A DNA stretch of 14,966 nucleotides from Anaerovibrio sp. (GTDB taxonomy: Bacteria > Bacillota > Negativicutes > Selenomonadales > Selenomonadaceae), in the NCBI GenBank assembly GCA_016302095.1, contig JAEDOE010000008.1, positions 1-14,966 on the forward strand, read 5' to 3'. Each line of letters starts with the position of its first letter. Within the stretch, counting starts at the first letter, position 1. Under the pieces are notes generated by a model. It did not search any database, was not told the origin of the DNA, and was given only the letters and a program-made list of their open reading frames with translations. Shown piece after piece: positions 6,477-14,966 of the stretch. The position numbers were made by a program, and so were the translations under genes.

Positions 6477-6505
6477 TTGACTTATAGTTGATACTTTGAT
6501 AAACT
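6477..6505 (+). promoter_or_regulatory. candidate sigma-A promoter for secA
   Basis: TTGACT (6477-6482), 17 bases, TAAACT (6500-6505): 5/6 and 4/6 matches. It would give a leader of about 155 bases before secA. No stronger alternative was seen in the 282-bp hpf-secA gap. Confidence 0.4.
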
Positions 6506-6668
6506 AATGTAGAGTTTTTGTGTATTGCTGGCATGGTGGCTTTGTGGGACTGCCCCATTGTTAAATTGTAATATGCGATATTGCTGCATTGTATCTTAAT
6601 TATAGATGAGCTGTTGATAAGTAATGAGTCGTACGAGACGGATAAGACCATGAAATAGGAGTGAGTTC

Positions 6669-9209
6669 ATGTTTGGTATTTTAAAACGCTTTTTGGGCGA
6701 TAACAACGATAAAGAGGTTAAGCGCCTGCGCCAGATTGTGGAGAAGATTAATTCCTACGAGGAAAGCCTGATAAATCTCAGTGATTCCTCATTGACACGC
6801 TATACGGAAAAATTCAAGGACAGGCTGGCAGCCGGTGAGACTCTTGACGATATTCTGCCGGAGGCCTTTGCCGTAGTCCGGGAGGCTTCCAAGCGCGTGC
6901 TGGGCATGCGTCATTTTGATGTGCAGATGATGGGCGGTATCTGTCTCCACGAAGGCAAGATTGCCGAGATGCGTACAGGTGAGGGCAAGACACTGGTTGC
7001 TACCCTGCCGACCTATCTGAATGCCCTGACAGGCAAGGGCGTGCATATGGTGACAGTCAATGACTACCTGGCAAAGCGCGACAGCATTGAGATGGGCAGG
7101 CTGTATAACTTCCTGGGACTGAGTGTGGGGCTTATCCGCCATGACATGGATTTCCCGGAGCGCAAATTTGCCTATAACTGTGATATTACCTTTGGTACCA
7201 ATAATGAATACGGCTTTGATTACCTCCGTGACAACATGGTGGTAGACCTGAACCAGATGGTGCAGAGAGAGCTGAACTTCGCCATCGTGGACGAGGTGGA
7301 CAGCATTCTCATTGATGAGGCGAGGACACCGCTGATTATCTCCGGTCCCGGCTCCAAGTCCACCGACAGCTATGTGAAGATGGCAAAGGCAGTGGAGCAT
7401 CTGAAGGAAGGCGTTGACTACACTGTTGACGAAAAGGCAAAGACCGTGGCGCCTGCTGACAGCGCTGTGCCGAAGATTGAGAAGCTGGTAGGGGTAAAGA
7501 ACCTCTACGACCCTGAGAATATTGAGATGTCCCACTGCTTTACGGCTGCCCTGCGGGCCAAGGCACTGATGAAGCGTGACCGGGATTATGTAGTCAAGGA
7601 TGGCGAGATTGTCATCGTTGACGAGTTTACAGGCCGCTTGATGGAGGGGCGCCGCTATTCTGACGGCCTGCATCAGGCAATTGAGGCAAAGGAAGGGCTG
7701 GAGGTACGCAGGGAGTCCCAGACATTGGCATCCATTACCTTCCAGAACTATTTCCGCATGTACAACAAGCTGTCCGGCATGACCGGTACGGCAAAGACAG
7801 AGGAAGACGAGTTCCTGAAAATCTACAAGCTGCCGGTAATCGTCATTCCGACCAACAAGCCGATTGCCCGTATCGACCATCCGGATGTTATTTACAAAAC
7901 AAAGCGTGCCAAGTACAAGGCAGTTGCCAACGATGTGGCAGAAATCCACGCCAAGGGGCAGCCGGTGCTGATCGGCACCACTTCCATAACCCAGTCTGAG
8001 GAGCTCAGCCATATCCTGCAGGAGCGCAATATTCCTCACAGCGTGCTGAATGCCAAGTTCCATGAGCAGGAAGCGGAGATTATTGCCGATGCCGGTCAGA
8101 AATCTGCCGTGACCATTGCCACCAACATGGCAGGCCGCGGTACTGATATTAAGCTGGGGGATGGTGTGCCTGAGCTGGGCGGTCTTTTCATCGTGGGTAC
8201 GGAGCGTCATGAGTCACGCCGTATCGACAACCAGCTCCGTGGCCGTGCCGGCCGTCAGGGTGATCCGGGCGAGTCCCGCTTCTACCTGTCCCTGGAGGAT
8301 GATCTGCTGCGGCTCTTTGGCTCCGACAACATCTCCAGCATCATGGACAGGCTGGGCATGGGTGAGGATGACCCGATTGAGCACAAGCTGATTACCCGTT
8401 CCATTGCCAATGCCCAGAAGAAGGTAGAGGGCAGGAACTTTGATATGCGCAAGCATGTCCTGCAGTATGACGATGTGATGAACCAGCAGCGCGAGGTCAT
8501 CTATGCCGAGCGCAGGAAGGTGCTGAGGGGCGAAAATCTCCGGGAGCATATCCTGACCATGATTGGCGGCATTATCGAGGCGGAGATGAATCAGTACGCC
8601 AACGAAAAGCTCTATCCTGAGGAATGGTCCCTGGACGAGCTCATCAAGGATGCGGAGAGCATCTATGCGCCTGCTGGCAGGCTGAAGCTGGATGAGCTGG
8701 AGGAAATGAGCCGGGACGAGGTACAGGAGTTCCTGAATCAGATGGCGGAGGAATCCTACGCTCAGCGCGAGCAGCTCTTTGGCGAGGCAAATATGCGGGA
8801 GCTGGAGAAGATCATCATGCTCCGGGTGGTGGACAACCGCTGGATGGAGCATCTGGATCGCATGGATATGCTCCGGGAGGGTATAGGGCTTCTGGCTTAC
8901 GGCCAGCGTAACCCTCTGATTGAGTACAAGATTAAGGGCCATGAGATGTTCGGCCAGATGATAGACTCCATTCAGAATGATATTGCTTCCCTGATTTTCC
9001 GGGTGAACATCATCACTCAGGAGCAGCAGGAGGCCATGGAGCGGGAGGCGCAGCAGCGCATGGCGGCAGCCAGGCAGACACATGGTGACCAGTCCGATGA
9101 TGCAGTGAAGAAGCAGCCGGTAAAGACCGGTGAGAAGGTGGGCAGGAATGATCCTTGCCCATGCGGCAGCGGCAAGAAATATAAAAATTGTTGTGGTAAA
9201 AAGGCGTAA
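6669..9209 (+). CDS. secA: preprotein translocase ATPase SecA
   Basis: 846 residues, full length for SecA. The motor has MRTGEGKT (Walker A, 101-108), [19 protein letters not shown] (Walker B from D208), the preprotein cross-linking region after it, and in the second nucleotide-binding fold [13 protein letters not shown] and [13 protein letters not shown]. The C-terminus carries the zinc-binding SEC-C motif [16 protein letters not shown] with cysteines 830, 832, 841 and 842, which binds SecB or ribosomes in relatives. It drives export of unfolded proteins through SecYEG at the cytoplasmic membrane, including the lipoprotein and envelope proteins encoded in this window. AGGAG (6657-6661) is 7 bases before the ATG. 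prfB starts 13 bp after its stop, so the two are co-transcribed, as in many Firmicutes. Confidence 0.98.
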   Translation: MFGILKRFLGDNNDKEVKRLRQIVEKINSYEESLINLSDSSLTRYTEKFKDRLAAGETLDDILPEAFAVVREASKRVLGMRHFDVQMMGGICLHEGKIAEMRTGEGKTLVATLPTYLNALTGKGVHMVTVNDYLAKRDSIEMGRLYNFLGLSVGLIRHDMDFPERKFAYNCDITFGTNNEYGFDYLRDNMVVDLNQMVQRELNFAIVDEVDSILIDEARTPLIISGPGSKSTDSYVKMAKAVEHLKEGVDYTVDEKAKTVAPADSAVPKIEKLVGVKNLYDPENIEMSHCFTAALRAKALMKRDRDYVVKDGEIVIVDEFTGRLMEGRRYSDGLHQAIEAKEGLEVRRESQTLASITFQNYFRMYNKLSGMTGTAKTEEDEFLKIYKLPVIVIPTNKPIARIDHPDVIYKTKRAKYKAVANDVAEIHAKGQPVLIGTTSITQSEELSHILQERNIPHSVLNAKFHEQEAEIIADAGQKSAVTIATNMAGRGTDIKLGDGVPELGGLFIVGTERHESRRIDNQLRGRAGRQGDPGESRFYLSLEDDLLRLFGSDNISSIMDRLGMGEDDPIEHKLITRSIANAQKKVEGRNFDMRKHVLQYDDVMNQQREVIYAERRKVLRGENLREHILTMIGGIIEAEMNQYANEKLYPEEWSLDELIKDAESIYAPAGRLKLDELEEMSRDEVQEFLNQMAEESYAQREQLFGEANMRELEKIIMLRVVDNRWMEHLDRMDMLREGIGLLAYGQRNPLIEYKIKGHEMFGQMIDSIQNDIASLIFRVNIITQEQQEAMEREAQQRMAAARQTHGDQSDDAVKKQPVKTGEKVGRNDPCPCGSGKKYKNCCGKKA

Positions 9210-9222
9210 GGAGTGAAATATA

Positions 9223-10329
9223 ATGCTGGAGGATTTGAAGCCGGAAATCACGGCTCTCCAGGGGCGGCTGGCAGAGATGGAAAAGGCTCTGGATGTTGCC
9301 CGCAAAGAAGAAAAAATTGCAGAACTGGAATACAAGATGGGCGAGCCTACCTTCTGGGATAATCCTGAGGAAGCCCAGCGCATCAACCAGGAGCTGAATG
9401 ATGTAAAAATCAGCGTGGACAAGTACAAGGCCCTCCTGGCAAAGTATGACGATGTGCAGGTCATGTGGGAAATTGGCATGGATGACAAGGACGAAAGCGT
9501 AGAGGCTGATGTCCGTGCCGACATGGATGCCATCAACAGGGCACTGGAGGAACTGCAGCTGGAGGTGCTGCTGTCCGGCAAGTACGATGCCAACAACGCT
9601 ATTCTCACTCTCCATGCAGGTGCTGGCGGCACCGAGGCACAGGACTGGACCAGTATGCTGCTGCGCATGTACGGCAGGTATGCAGAACGCCACGGCTTTT
9701 CTGTGGAAACTGCTGACCTTTTGCCGGGGGACGAGGCAGGCGTCAAGTCAGCTACCCTCTTTATCAAGGGGCATAATGCCTACGGATTTTTGAAGTCTGA
9801 GAAGGGTGTGCACCGTCTTGTGCGCATTTCGCCATTTGACTCTGCGGCACGCCGTCATACTTCCTTCTGCGCCTGTGATATTATGCCGGAGCTGGATGAT
9901 ACGGTAGAGGTGGAAATCAACATGGATGATGTGCGTGTGGATACCTACCGCGCCAGCGGTGCCGGTGGCCAGCATATCAACAAGACTTCCTCTGCTGTCC
10001 GTATGACTCATGAGCCTACCGGCATCGTGGTACAGTGCCAGAATGAACGCTCCCAGATTCAGAATCGTGAGCAGTGCCTGAAGATGCTCCGTGCCAAGCT
10101 CTTTGAGCTGGAGGAGGAAAAGAAGGAGAAGGAGATTGCTGCCCTGGAAGGCGATCAGCAGAAGATCGAGTGGGGCAGCCAGATTCGTTCCTATGTTTTC
10201 CATCCGTACAACATGGTTAAAGACCACCGCACCAGTGCGGAAACGGGCAATACCCAGGCCGTGATGGATGGCGATCTGGATATGTTTATTGAGGCGTTTT
10301 TGCGTGCCAAGGCCAACCATCAGCTGTAA
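9223..10329 (+). CDS. prfB: peptide chain release factor 2 (single frame, no frameshift)
   Basis: 368 residues in one uninterrupted frame. RF2 identity is shown by the SPF stop-codon-recognition tripeptide (203-205; reads UGA/UAA) and the GGQ peptidyl-hydrolysis loop (248-250, in SGAGGQHIN). The N-terminal coiled helical domain begins MLEDLKPEITALQGRL. In most bacteria prfB carries an in-frame UGA (CUU UGA C) near codon 25 that needs +1 frameshifting and self-regulates synthesis. Here the matching Leu-Asp is CTG GAT (codons 23-24) with no stop, so the control is absent. The Shine-Dalgarno TAAGGAG (9207-9213) overlaps the secA stop codon, indicating coupling. A strong hairpin encloses the stop codon. 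Acts in the ribosomal A site in the cytoplasm. Confidence 0.97.
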   Translation: MLEDLKPEITALQGRLAEMEKALDVARKEEKIAELEYKMGEPTFWDNPEEAQRINQELNDVKISVDKYKALLAKYDDVQVMWEIGMDDKDESVEADVRADMDAINRALEELQLEVLLSGKYDANNAILTLHAGAGGTEAQDWTSMLLRMYGRYAERHGFSVETADLLPGDEAGVKSATLFIKGHNAYGFLKSEKGVHRLVRISPFDSAARRHTSFCACDIMPELDDTVEVEINMDDVRVDTYRASGAGGQHINKTSSAVRMTHEPTGIVVQCQNERSQIQNREQCLKMLRAKLFELEEEKKEKEIAALEGDQQKIEWGSQIRSYVFHPYNMVKDHRTSAETGNTQAVMDGDLDMFIEAFLRAKANHQL

Positions 10330-10344
10330 TGGATGGTTGTGCCT
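10310..10344 (+). other. 12-bp hairpin with the prfB stop codon in its loop
   Basis: AGGCCAACCATC (10310-10321) pairs with GATGGTTG-T-GCCT (10332-10344) with one bulged T (10340). The 10-base loop holds the prfB TAA (10327-10329). No T-run follows, so it is not an intrinsic terminator. Confidence 0.65.
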
Positions 10345-10373
10345 GTGCAGCAGCCTGAAATATAGGAGTTTGT

Positions 10374-11057
10374 ATGCGCAGATTTTGTGTTGTTTTGGCT
10401 GCGGCACTGGTGCTGGCAGCTGCTTTTAGCCAGCTTGTCCTGCCGGGACTGATGGAAAACAGGCTGGGCAATAGCATCCGTTCAGCCCTGCAGGCGGAAA
10501 ATGTGACGGTGGATATGTCTGCCATGCCGGGGCTGAGGCTTCTGTCAGGCCATGCCGACAGCATTGACATTGTTGTGGACAAGGCACAGCTGGGGGATAT
10601 TCAGGTGGAAAAGCTCACTCTTCATGGTGAGAATGTACAGGCGGATTTTTCTGCCCTGGACAAGCATGACGGTTCTGCCATCAGGTCAGCCGACAGTCTG
10701 GAGCTGACCGGCATGATCACCCAGCAGGCATTGCAGGAGATGCTGGAAAAGAAACTGGACAAGGTGGAAAAACTCGAGGCTGTCATGGACAGGGACAAGC
10801 TGACTGCTTCCGGCCAGGTGAAGCTTATCGGCAGGACGGCGGATATTCATCTGGAGGGCAGGGTGCTGGCAAGGGACGGCGGCCTGTACTTCCACATGAC
10901 GCAGCTGGATATCCGGAATGCAGTTTTTGGTCAGGCAGTGCTGGGCAATTTCTTCGGGGATATCCTGCTGTTTGATTTGTACAGCTCCCCTGTCAGGGCG
11001 GAGATTGAGGATGTAGAGCAGCATGATGGCTATGTAGTCATAAGAGCCAGGTCATAG
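10374..11057 (+). CDS. DUF2993 (LmeA-like) secreted or membrane-anchored protein
   Basis: 227 residues. An N-terminal hydrophobic segment (about residues 3-27, LAAALVLAAAFSQLVLPGL) is an uncleaved anchor or signal peptide. The rest fits the DUF2993 family: early LMENRLGNSIRSAL, the G-H-A-D-S-I-D-I turn, repeated beta-rich stretches (IQVEKLTLHGENV, KLIGRTADIHLEG) and a C-terminal Y-V-V-I-R-A. Mycobacterial LmeA of this family binds phosphoinositides and helps mannan elongation, so a lipid-binding envelope role is plausible but not shown. AGGAG (10364-10368) is 5 bases before the ATG. It lies 44 bp after prfB and 38 bp before the DUF5693 gene, in a run leading to csaB, so envelope assembly fits. 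Family call good; function unknown. Confidence 0.8.
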   Translation: MRRFCVVLAAALVLAAAFSQLVLPGLMENRLGNSIRSALQAENVTVDMSAMPGLRLLSGHADSIDIVVDKAQLGDIQVEKLTLHGENVQADFSALDKHDGSAIRSADSLELTGMITQQALQEMLEKKLDKVEKLEAVMDRDKLTASGQVKLIGRTADIHLEGRVLARDGGLYFHMTQLDIRNAVFGQAVLGNFFGDILLFDLYSSPVRAEIEDVEQHDGYVVIRARS

Positions 11058-11095
11058 GCTATAGACTGTGCCATAAAGGCTGGGGATAGGAAATT

Positions 11096-13144
11096 ATGAA
11101 GCAATTCAAGTACAATAAATTTTTAATCTTGCTGATTGTAATCGGCATGCTGGCTTCCCTGGTGATTGATGTAGAGCGTCATCAGGTGGAGCAGCAGAAC
11201 AGGTCCGTTGAGCTGGTCATGGATTATGAGGACCTGGTGGAGCTGGCGGAGAAGGAGGGCGTTCAGCCGGAGACGGTGCTGGCACAGGCAAAAAAAGCCG
11301 GTGTTACTTCGCTGGCTGTCTATGAGACCACCTTTAAGAAGCTGAATGTCAACGGCAAGGCCTCGGCAGTCAACGGCAGCACCATTCTGGCAAATTATCA
11401 GAATGGCGGCATCAGTGATGCGGGCTGGCGCAATTTGGTGGAAGCCGGGCAGATCAAGGGTACCAATGTCTATGTGACGGGGCACCATCAGCAGACCTTT
11501 CAGGAGGTGCACGAGGATCTGGTGCGCCGCCTGGGGGCTGACAGGGTAAAGGAGCTTACCGTCAGCGGCCAGCGGGTTCTGGAGGTCAAGGCAAATTACG
11601 AGGAACTTGAGAAGATGGATCTGGGCATGCCTACGGACGAGATGCAGGCAGTGAATGATGCAGGCTTCTATGTGCTGGCACGGCCTACCAATTATCGCCA
11701 GTGTACCCGTGATGATATTGATGCCTTTTATGACCGGCTTGATGGTTTCCGGGTGTCGGGCATTGTTTTCTCAGGCTCCCAGACCCTGGGGGCGCCGGAT
11801 GAGTCCGAGTATATGGCGGAGCAGATGCTGAAGCGTGATTTGACGCTGGGCATGATTGAGGGCGTCACCCAGCTGCAGTTCTTCCATCAGGATGGCATGC
11901 TGGAGATTGCCAAGGCAATGGATTACAAGTCTGCAAGGCTGTATTCCATTCCAAAGGACGAGCAGAAGAAGATGAAAATCGCGGAGGCAGTTGATCGCTG
12001 GGGTACCACGGACGATGAGCGCAATATCCGCTTCAACCTGCTGAAGACCTTTGACAAGCCGTCTCCCGGCATGACCCTGCTGGAGACCAATATGACCTAC
12101 ATCGCAGGTGTCCGGGACAAGCTGGAGGCTCAGGGCTTTACCATGGGCAGGGCAGGTGTCTTTGAGCACTTCTATCCATCAAGCATGGTGCGGGCACTGG
12201 TTATCCTGGGGGTAGTGGCAGCAGGGGTGCTCTACCTTACTTTGGTAATTCCTGATATGAAGCTGCGATATGTCTATGGACTGCTGCTCTTTATCGGTGC
12301 AGTTGCCCTGCTGCCTGTGCTGATGGGGCATGGCAACAAAATTCGCGTGGTGGCTGCACTGGTGGCTGCCAATGTATTTCCAGCCATTTCCGTGCTGTGG
12401 ATGCTGGACCGCATCCGGGGACGGATGGCATCAGGCAATGCCGGCCTTTTGCGCATGATAGGCACGGGTGTTGTAGCCTTGGCAGTTTGTGGTATAATGT
12501 CTTATGTGGGGGCTGCTTACCTGTCAGGCTCATTGGCGGATACGGAGTACCTGCTGGAGGTAAATATCTTCCGGGGCATCAAGCTGACCTTCATCATGCC
12601 GATTGTGCTGGTGGCTATCGGCTTTTTGCAGCGGTTTGATGTGTTTGACGGCAAGATGGATGATACAGAGGGCTTTTTGGAGCAGTTCAAAAAGATGCTG
12701 GATACTCCTGTAAAGGTAAAGACGCTGCTGGGGCTGTTCCTTGTGCTGGTGGCAGGCGTGGTTTTCGTGGCACGTTCCGGCCACACCATGGGCATGCCGG
12801 TATCGGCCACCGAGCTGAAGCTGAGGGCATTCCTTGAGCAGGCAATGTACGCCCGTCCGCGTACCAAGGAGTTTATGATTGGGCATCCTGCCTTTATGCT
12901 GGCAGTGATGGCATGGTTCCGCAAATGGCCTACCATGGTGCTGTTTGTGCTGGTGCTGGTGGCAACCATCGGGCAGGGCTCTATGGTTGAAACCTTTGCC
13001 CACATGCGCTCCCCTGTCTTCATGTCCTTTGCCAGGGGCATCGGGGGACTGGTGCTTGGTGCCGGTGTGGGTGCTGTCTGCATGATTTTTGTGGATTTGT
13101 GGATTAAGTATGTGGCACCGAAGCTGGCAACCGGAAAAAAGTGA
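11096..13144 (+). CDS. DUF5693 family multi-pass membrane protein
   Basis: 682 residues. One N-terminal membrane segment (about 8-26, FLILLIVIGMLASLVIDV) is followed by a long, mostly soluble region to about residue 360 (probably outside the membrane), then about eight membrane segments from M364 (VRALVILGVVAAGVLYL) to the end (LVLGAGVGAVCMIFVDLW). The soluble part begins with a VELVMDYEDLVELAEKEG motif and the last third contains RPRTKEFMIGHPAFML, both as I recall for DUF5693. These proteins lie next to csaB in many Firmicutes and a role in surface polysaccharide handling is an inference from that pairing; no catalytic motif is visible. The ATG follows GGGGATAGG (11082-11090). An extended -10-like sequence lies within the gene at 12490-12498. 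Function unknown. Confidence 0.82.
   Translation: MKQFKYNKFLILLIVIGMLASLVIDVERHQVEQQNRSVELVMDYEDLVELAEKEGVQPETVLAQAKKAGVTSLAVYETTFKKLNVNGKASAVNGSTILANYQNGGISDAGWRNLVEAGQIKGTNVYVTGHHQQTFQEVHEDLVRRLGADRVKELTVSGQRVLEVKANYEELEKMDLGMPTDEMQAVNDAGFYVLARPTNYRQCTRDDIDAFYDRLDGFRVSGIVFSGSQTLGAPDESEYMAEQMLKRDLTLGMIEGVTQLQFFHQDGMLEIAKAMDYKSARLYSIPKDEQKKMKIAEAVDRWGTTDDERNIRFNLLKTFDKPSPGMTLLETNMTYIAGVRDKLEAQGFTMGRAGVFEHFYPSSMVRALVILGVVAAGVLYLTLVIPDMKLRYVYGLLLFIGAVALLPVLMGHGNKIRVVAALVAANVFPAISVLWMLDRIRGRMASGNAGLLRMIGTGVVALAVCGIMSYVGAAYLSGSLADTEYLLEVNIFRGIKLTFIMPIVLVAIGFLQRFDVFDGKMDDTEGFLEQFKKMLDTPVKVKTLLGLFLVLVAGVVFVARSGHTMGMPVSATELKLRAFLEQAMYARPRTKEFMIGHPAFMLAVMAWFRKWPTMVLFVLVLVATIGQGSMVETFAHMRSPVFMSFARGIGGLVLGAGVGAVCMIFVDLWIKYVAPKLATGKK
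12471..12498 (+). promoter_or_regulatory. intragenic promoter-like sequence inside the DUF5693 gene
   Basis: TTGTAG (12471-12476), 16 bases, then TATAAT (12493-12498) with an extended -10 TGG (12490-12492). It faces csaB, 730 bp upstream of it. It may be chance within membrane-helix codons. Confidence 0.3.
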
Positions 13145-13166
13145 GCCTGAATGGCTTTACATGGTT

Positions 13167-13196
13167 TTGCGTATGAAATCCAGATGTGTATATATT
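13167..13196 (+). promoter_or_regulatory. weak candidate promoter for csaB
   Basis: TTGCGT (13167-13172) precedes TATATA (13189-13194, spacer 16) or TATATT (13191-13196, spacer 18) in the 81-bp gap before csaB. Boxes are imperfect; readthrough from upstream is equally likely. Confidence 0.3.
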
Positions 13197-13225
13197 GATA
13201 TGTTTAGAAGGAATGACAACAGAGC

Positions 13226-14323
13226 ATGAGTAATGTTGTAATTTCCGGATATTACGGCTCCAGAAATGCCGGCGATGAAGCGATGCTGGCGGCTATGGTA
13301 GAGGTTTTATCGGATTTGAATCCCAAAGTGAATATTACTGTAATATCTGCCAGCCCGGAGGATACCAGGCAGCGCCACGGCGTCAATGCCGTGGGCTGGC
13401 TGGACCTGCGGGGGATTTTTGCTGCTGTCAGGAAAGCGGATTTGCTGATTAGCGGCGGCGGCAGCCTGCTGCAGAATGTAACCAGCCGCAGGAGCCTGTA
13501 CTACTATCTGCTGATTATCTGGCTGGCAGAGCTTCTGGGGACTCCTGTCATGCTCTATGCCCAGGGCATAGGCCCCATCAATGGCGGTTTTGCCCGCTGG
13601 TTTATGGGCTATATCGGCAACCGTGTCAGGATGATTACCGTCCGTGACCGGGGCTCCCTGAAGGAATTGAAGGCATTGGGGATTACCCGTCCCCATATTG
13701 AGCCTACGGCGGACCCTGTCCATGCCATTCATCAGGTGGACAGGAGCATTGGCAGCCAGATTTTGCAGCGGCACGGGATTTCCGTAGGAGAGAAGCCGCT
13801 GGTCTGCATCTCGGTCCGTGAATGGTGCGGCATGAGCCATTACAAGGAAGTGGTGGCAAGGGCTGCTGACAGGATTGTGGAGGAATTTTCCGCCAGGGTG
13901 GTTTTTCTGCCGATGCAGTACCCGGAGGATGTGCGGACGGCGGAGCAGGTGGCGGCTCTGGCAAAGCACGATATGGTGGTGCTGCCGGAGGAATACAATA
14001 CCAGCCAGCTGTTATCTATCGTGGGCAACATGGACTTATTGATATCTATTCGTCTTCATGCCCTGATTTTTGCCGGTGTGATGGGAGTGCCCATGATTGG
14101 CATTTCCTATGATCCGAAGGTGGATCGCTTTTTGGAGTCAGTAGGCGAGCAGCCTGTGGGTACGCTGGAGGATGTGGATTTTGAAAAGCTGATGGAGCAG
14201 ATTCGTGCCAAGTGGAATGACAAGGCAGGCTTCAGCCAGCAGAATGAGCAGCTTTTTGATGACCTGCGGCGGCTGGCGATGCATAATGCAGAGCTGGCAT
14301 ACAGCGTGATTCGCAAGGTATAG
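13226..14323 (+). CDS. csaB: polysaccharide pyruvyl transferase CsaB
   Basis: 365 residues. The N-terminus has the CsaB hallmark GYYGSRNAGDEAML (8-21), the middle LLISGGGSLLQN (glycines 77-79), and the C-terminal half a SIRLHA motif with H278 followed by FAGVMGVPMIGISYDPKV, all typical of the pyruvyl transferase family (PF04230). CsaB adds pyruvate from phosphoenolpyruvate as a ketal to wall polysaccharide, which in Bacillus lets SLH-domain proteins attach. In Selenomonas relatives SLH proteins are known to bind cadaverine-modified peptidoglycan, so its target here is less clear. The start is fixed by the conserved N-terminus, although the AGAAGGAA Shine-Dalgarno (13206-13213) is far, about 12-14 bases away. 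Last gene of the secA run; the terminator is at 14385-14424. Confidence 0.93.
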   Translation: MSNVVISGYYGSRNAGDEAMLAAMVEVLSDLNPKVNITVISASPEDTRQRHGVNAVGWLDLRGIFAAVRKADLLISGGGSLLQNVTSRRSLYYYLLIIWLAELLGTPVMLYAQGIGPINGGFARWFMGYIGNRVRMITVRDRGSLKELKALGITRPHIEPTADPVHAIHQVDRSIGSQILQRHGISVGEKPLVCISVREWCGMSHYKEVVARAADRIVEEFSARVVFLPMQYPEDVRTAEQVAALAKHDMVVLPEEYNTSQLLSIVGNMDLLISIRLHALIFAGVMGVPMIGISYDPKVDRFLESVGEQPVGTLEDVDFEKLMEQIRAKWNDKAGFSQQNEQLFDDLRRLAMHNAELAYSVIRKV

Positions 14324-14384
14324 ATGGATTTTGGTTTGCCTGGCAATGGTATGCTGGAGATACGTGCCGGGCAGCTGCAAATAG

Positions 14385-14424
14385 AAAAGGACATGGGATG
14401 CTTTAGGCACTCCATGTCCTTTTT
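14385..14424. terminator. strong intrinsic terminator between csaB and nfo
   Basis: AAAAGGACATGG (14385-14396) pairs perfectly with CCATGTCCTTTT (14412-14423), 12 bp, with a further TGC/GCA inside and a T-run at the end (14420-14424). The symmetric A and T flanks suggest it also serves the convergent nfo gene. Confidence 0.9.
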
Positions 14425-14462
14425 CCGTTATGTTGCATATTTTATGAAGCCCTGCCAATGGG

Positions 14463-14966
14463 TTACAGATACCGTGACCTGAGCAGGGTGATTTCCCGGC
14501 GGTAGCCGTCGTTATCGTTTGGCGTTTCCAGAATAAATGGCAATTTCTGCAGCAGGGGATGGTTGATAACCCGGACGATGGCTTCCAGTCCCAGGCTGCC
14601 CTCGCCGATTTTGGCATGGCGGTCCTTGTGGGAATTGAAAGGCGTCAGGCTGTCATTCAGATGGATTGCCTTGAGGCGGTCCAGTCCGATAATGCGGTCA
14701 AATTCCGCCAGCACCCCGTCCAGGTCATTGACAATATCGTAGCCTGCGCTGTAGACATGGCAGGTATCAAGGCAGACGCCCAGATGGCTGTCCAGCTCCG
14801 TGCGGTCGATGATGGATTTGAGCTCCTGAAAGCTGCGGCCAACCTCCGTGCCCTTGCCGGACATGGTTTCCAGCAGGACGGTGGTGGTCTGCTCCGGCTG
14901 CAGTACCTGATTGAGAAGCTCGGCAATCAGGTGGATGCCCTTTTCGGCACCCTGTCCCACATGGGA
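14463..14966 (-). CDS. nfo: endonuclease IV (AP endonuclease), 5'-truncated by window edge
   Basis: 167 residues are visible; E. coli Nfo is about 285, so roughly the first 40% lies beyond the window. The frame is open to the last base and opens with [10 protein letters not shown], so a GTG at 14960 is not the real start. Metal ligands of the TIM-barrel family are all present, in order, by comparison with E. coli numbering: H109 (SHVG), E145 (LLETMSG), D179 and H182 (LGVCLDTCH), H216 (AIHLND), D229 and H231 ([11 protein letters not shown]) and E261 (FILETP). Only H69 falls outside. It cleaves DNA 5' to abasic sites with three zinc ions in base-excision repair. Convergent with csaB and separated by a shared terminator. 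Not part of the envelope run. Confidence 0.95.
   Translation of the reverse strand, partial: SHVGQGAEKGIHLIAELLNQVLQPEQTTTVLLETMSGKGTEVGRSFQELKSIIDRTELDSHLGVCLDTCHVYSAGYDIVNDLDGVLAEFDRIIGLDRLKAIHLNDSLTPFNSHKDRHAKIGEGSLGLEAIVRVINHPLLQKLPFILETPNDNDGYRREITLLRSRYL

Noticed and set aside
5823..6491. 222-codon plus-strand frame opposite hpf
   Set aside because: It is the mirror of a well-conserved hpf gene, crosses the hpf promoter region and has no Shine-Dalgarno or recognisable domain.
6789..9767. Very long minus-strand open frames (473 and 517 codons) opposite secA and the start of prfB
   Set aside because: They lie fully antisense to secA and prfB, which are unmistakable by motif; the translations show no known domain and are low-complexity, as expected from codon bias of the real genes.
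13213..13233. Six-codon frame (MTTEHE) overlapping the csaB start
   Set aside because: Its ATG is within one base of the Shine-Dalgarno-like AAGG, so it would not initiate well; probably chance.

Overview
The window looks like the chromosome of a Gram-negative-type Firmicute of the class Negativicutes, most likely a Selenomonas-like anaerobe. This is an inference from gene content and order: long-form hpf, secA, prfB, two DUF-family envelope genes and csaB, with a motility-associated YjfB-like protein and flagellin-glycosylation-type glycosyltransferases at the left edge. No rRNA, tRNA, CRISPR array, insertion sequence or prophage gene was seen. Base composition and codon use look even throughout by eye, so nothing marks a recently acquired island.

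Region 1 (1-2743) is the tail of a plus-strand glycosylation/motility cluster: a 5'-truncated StrF-like glycosyltransferase, a TPR plus GT41 (OGT/SPINDLY-type) glycosyltransferase, and a 61-residue YjfB-family protein. Region 2 (2744-5810) carries a small double zinc-ribbon protein with its own promoter, then a polar amino acid ABC importer. The importer's binding lipoprotein gene is flanked on both sides by intrinsic terminators. Its permease and ATPase genes overlap by ATGA and are driven by a perfect consensus sigma-A promoter (TTGACA-N17-TATAAT). A bidirectional terminator closes the unit.

Region 3 (5841-6386, minus strand) is hpf, the long-form ribosome hibernation factor, with a sigma-H-like promoter candidate. 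Region 4 (6669-14323, plus strand) reads like one long transcription unit: secA, prfB, a DUF2993 lipid-binding-type protein, a DUF5693 membrane protein and csaB. It combines protein export, translation termination and cell envelope assembly, and ends at a strong terminator. Region 5 (14463-14966, minus strand) is the 3' part of nfo (endonuclease IV), convergent with csaB and cut by the window edge.

Most genes belong to well-known families, and I did not find a clearly new system. The most interesting signals are small-scale: an in-frame 18-bp tandem duplication in the lipoprotein signal peptide; a terminator and perfect promoter sharing a 14-bp direct repeat between the binding-protein and permease genes; a 12-bp hairpin with the prfB stop codon in its loop; a prfB without the usual programmed frameshift; and a sigma-H-like promoter for hpf.
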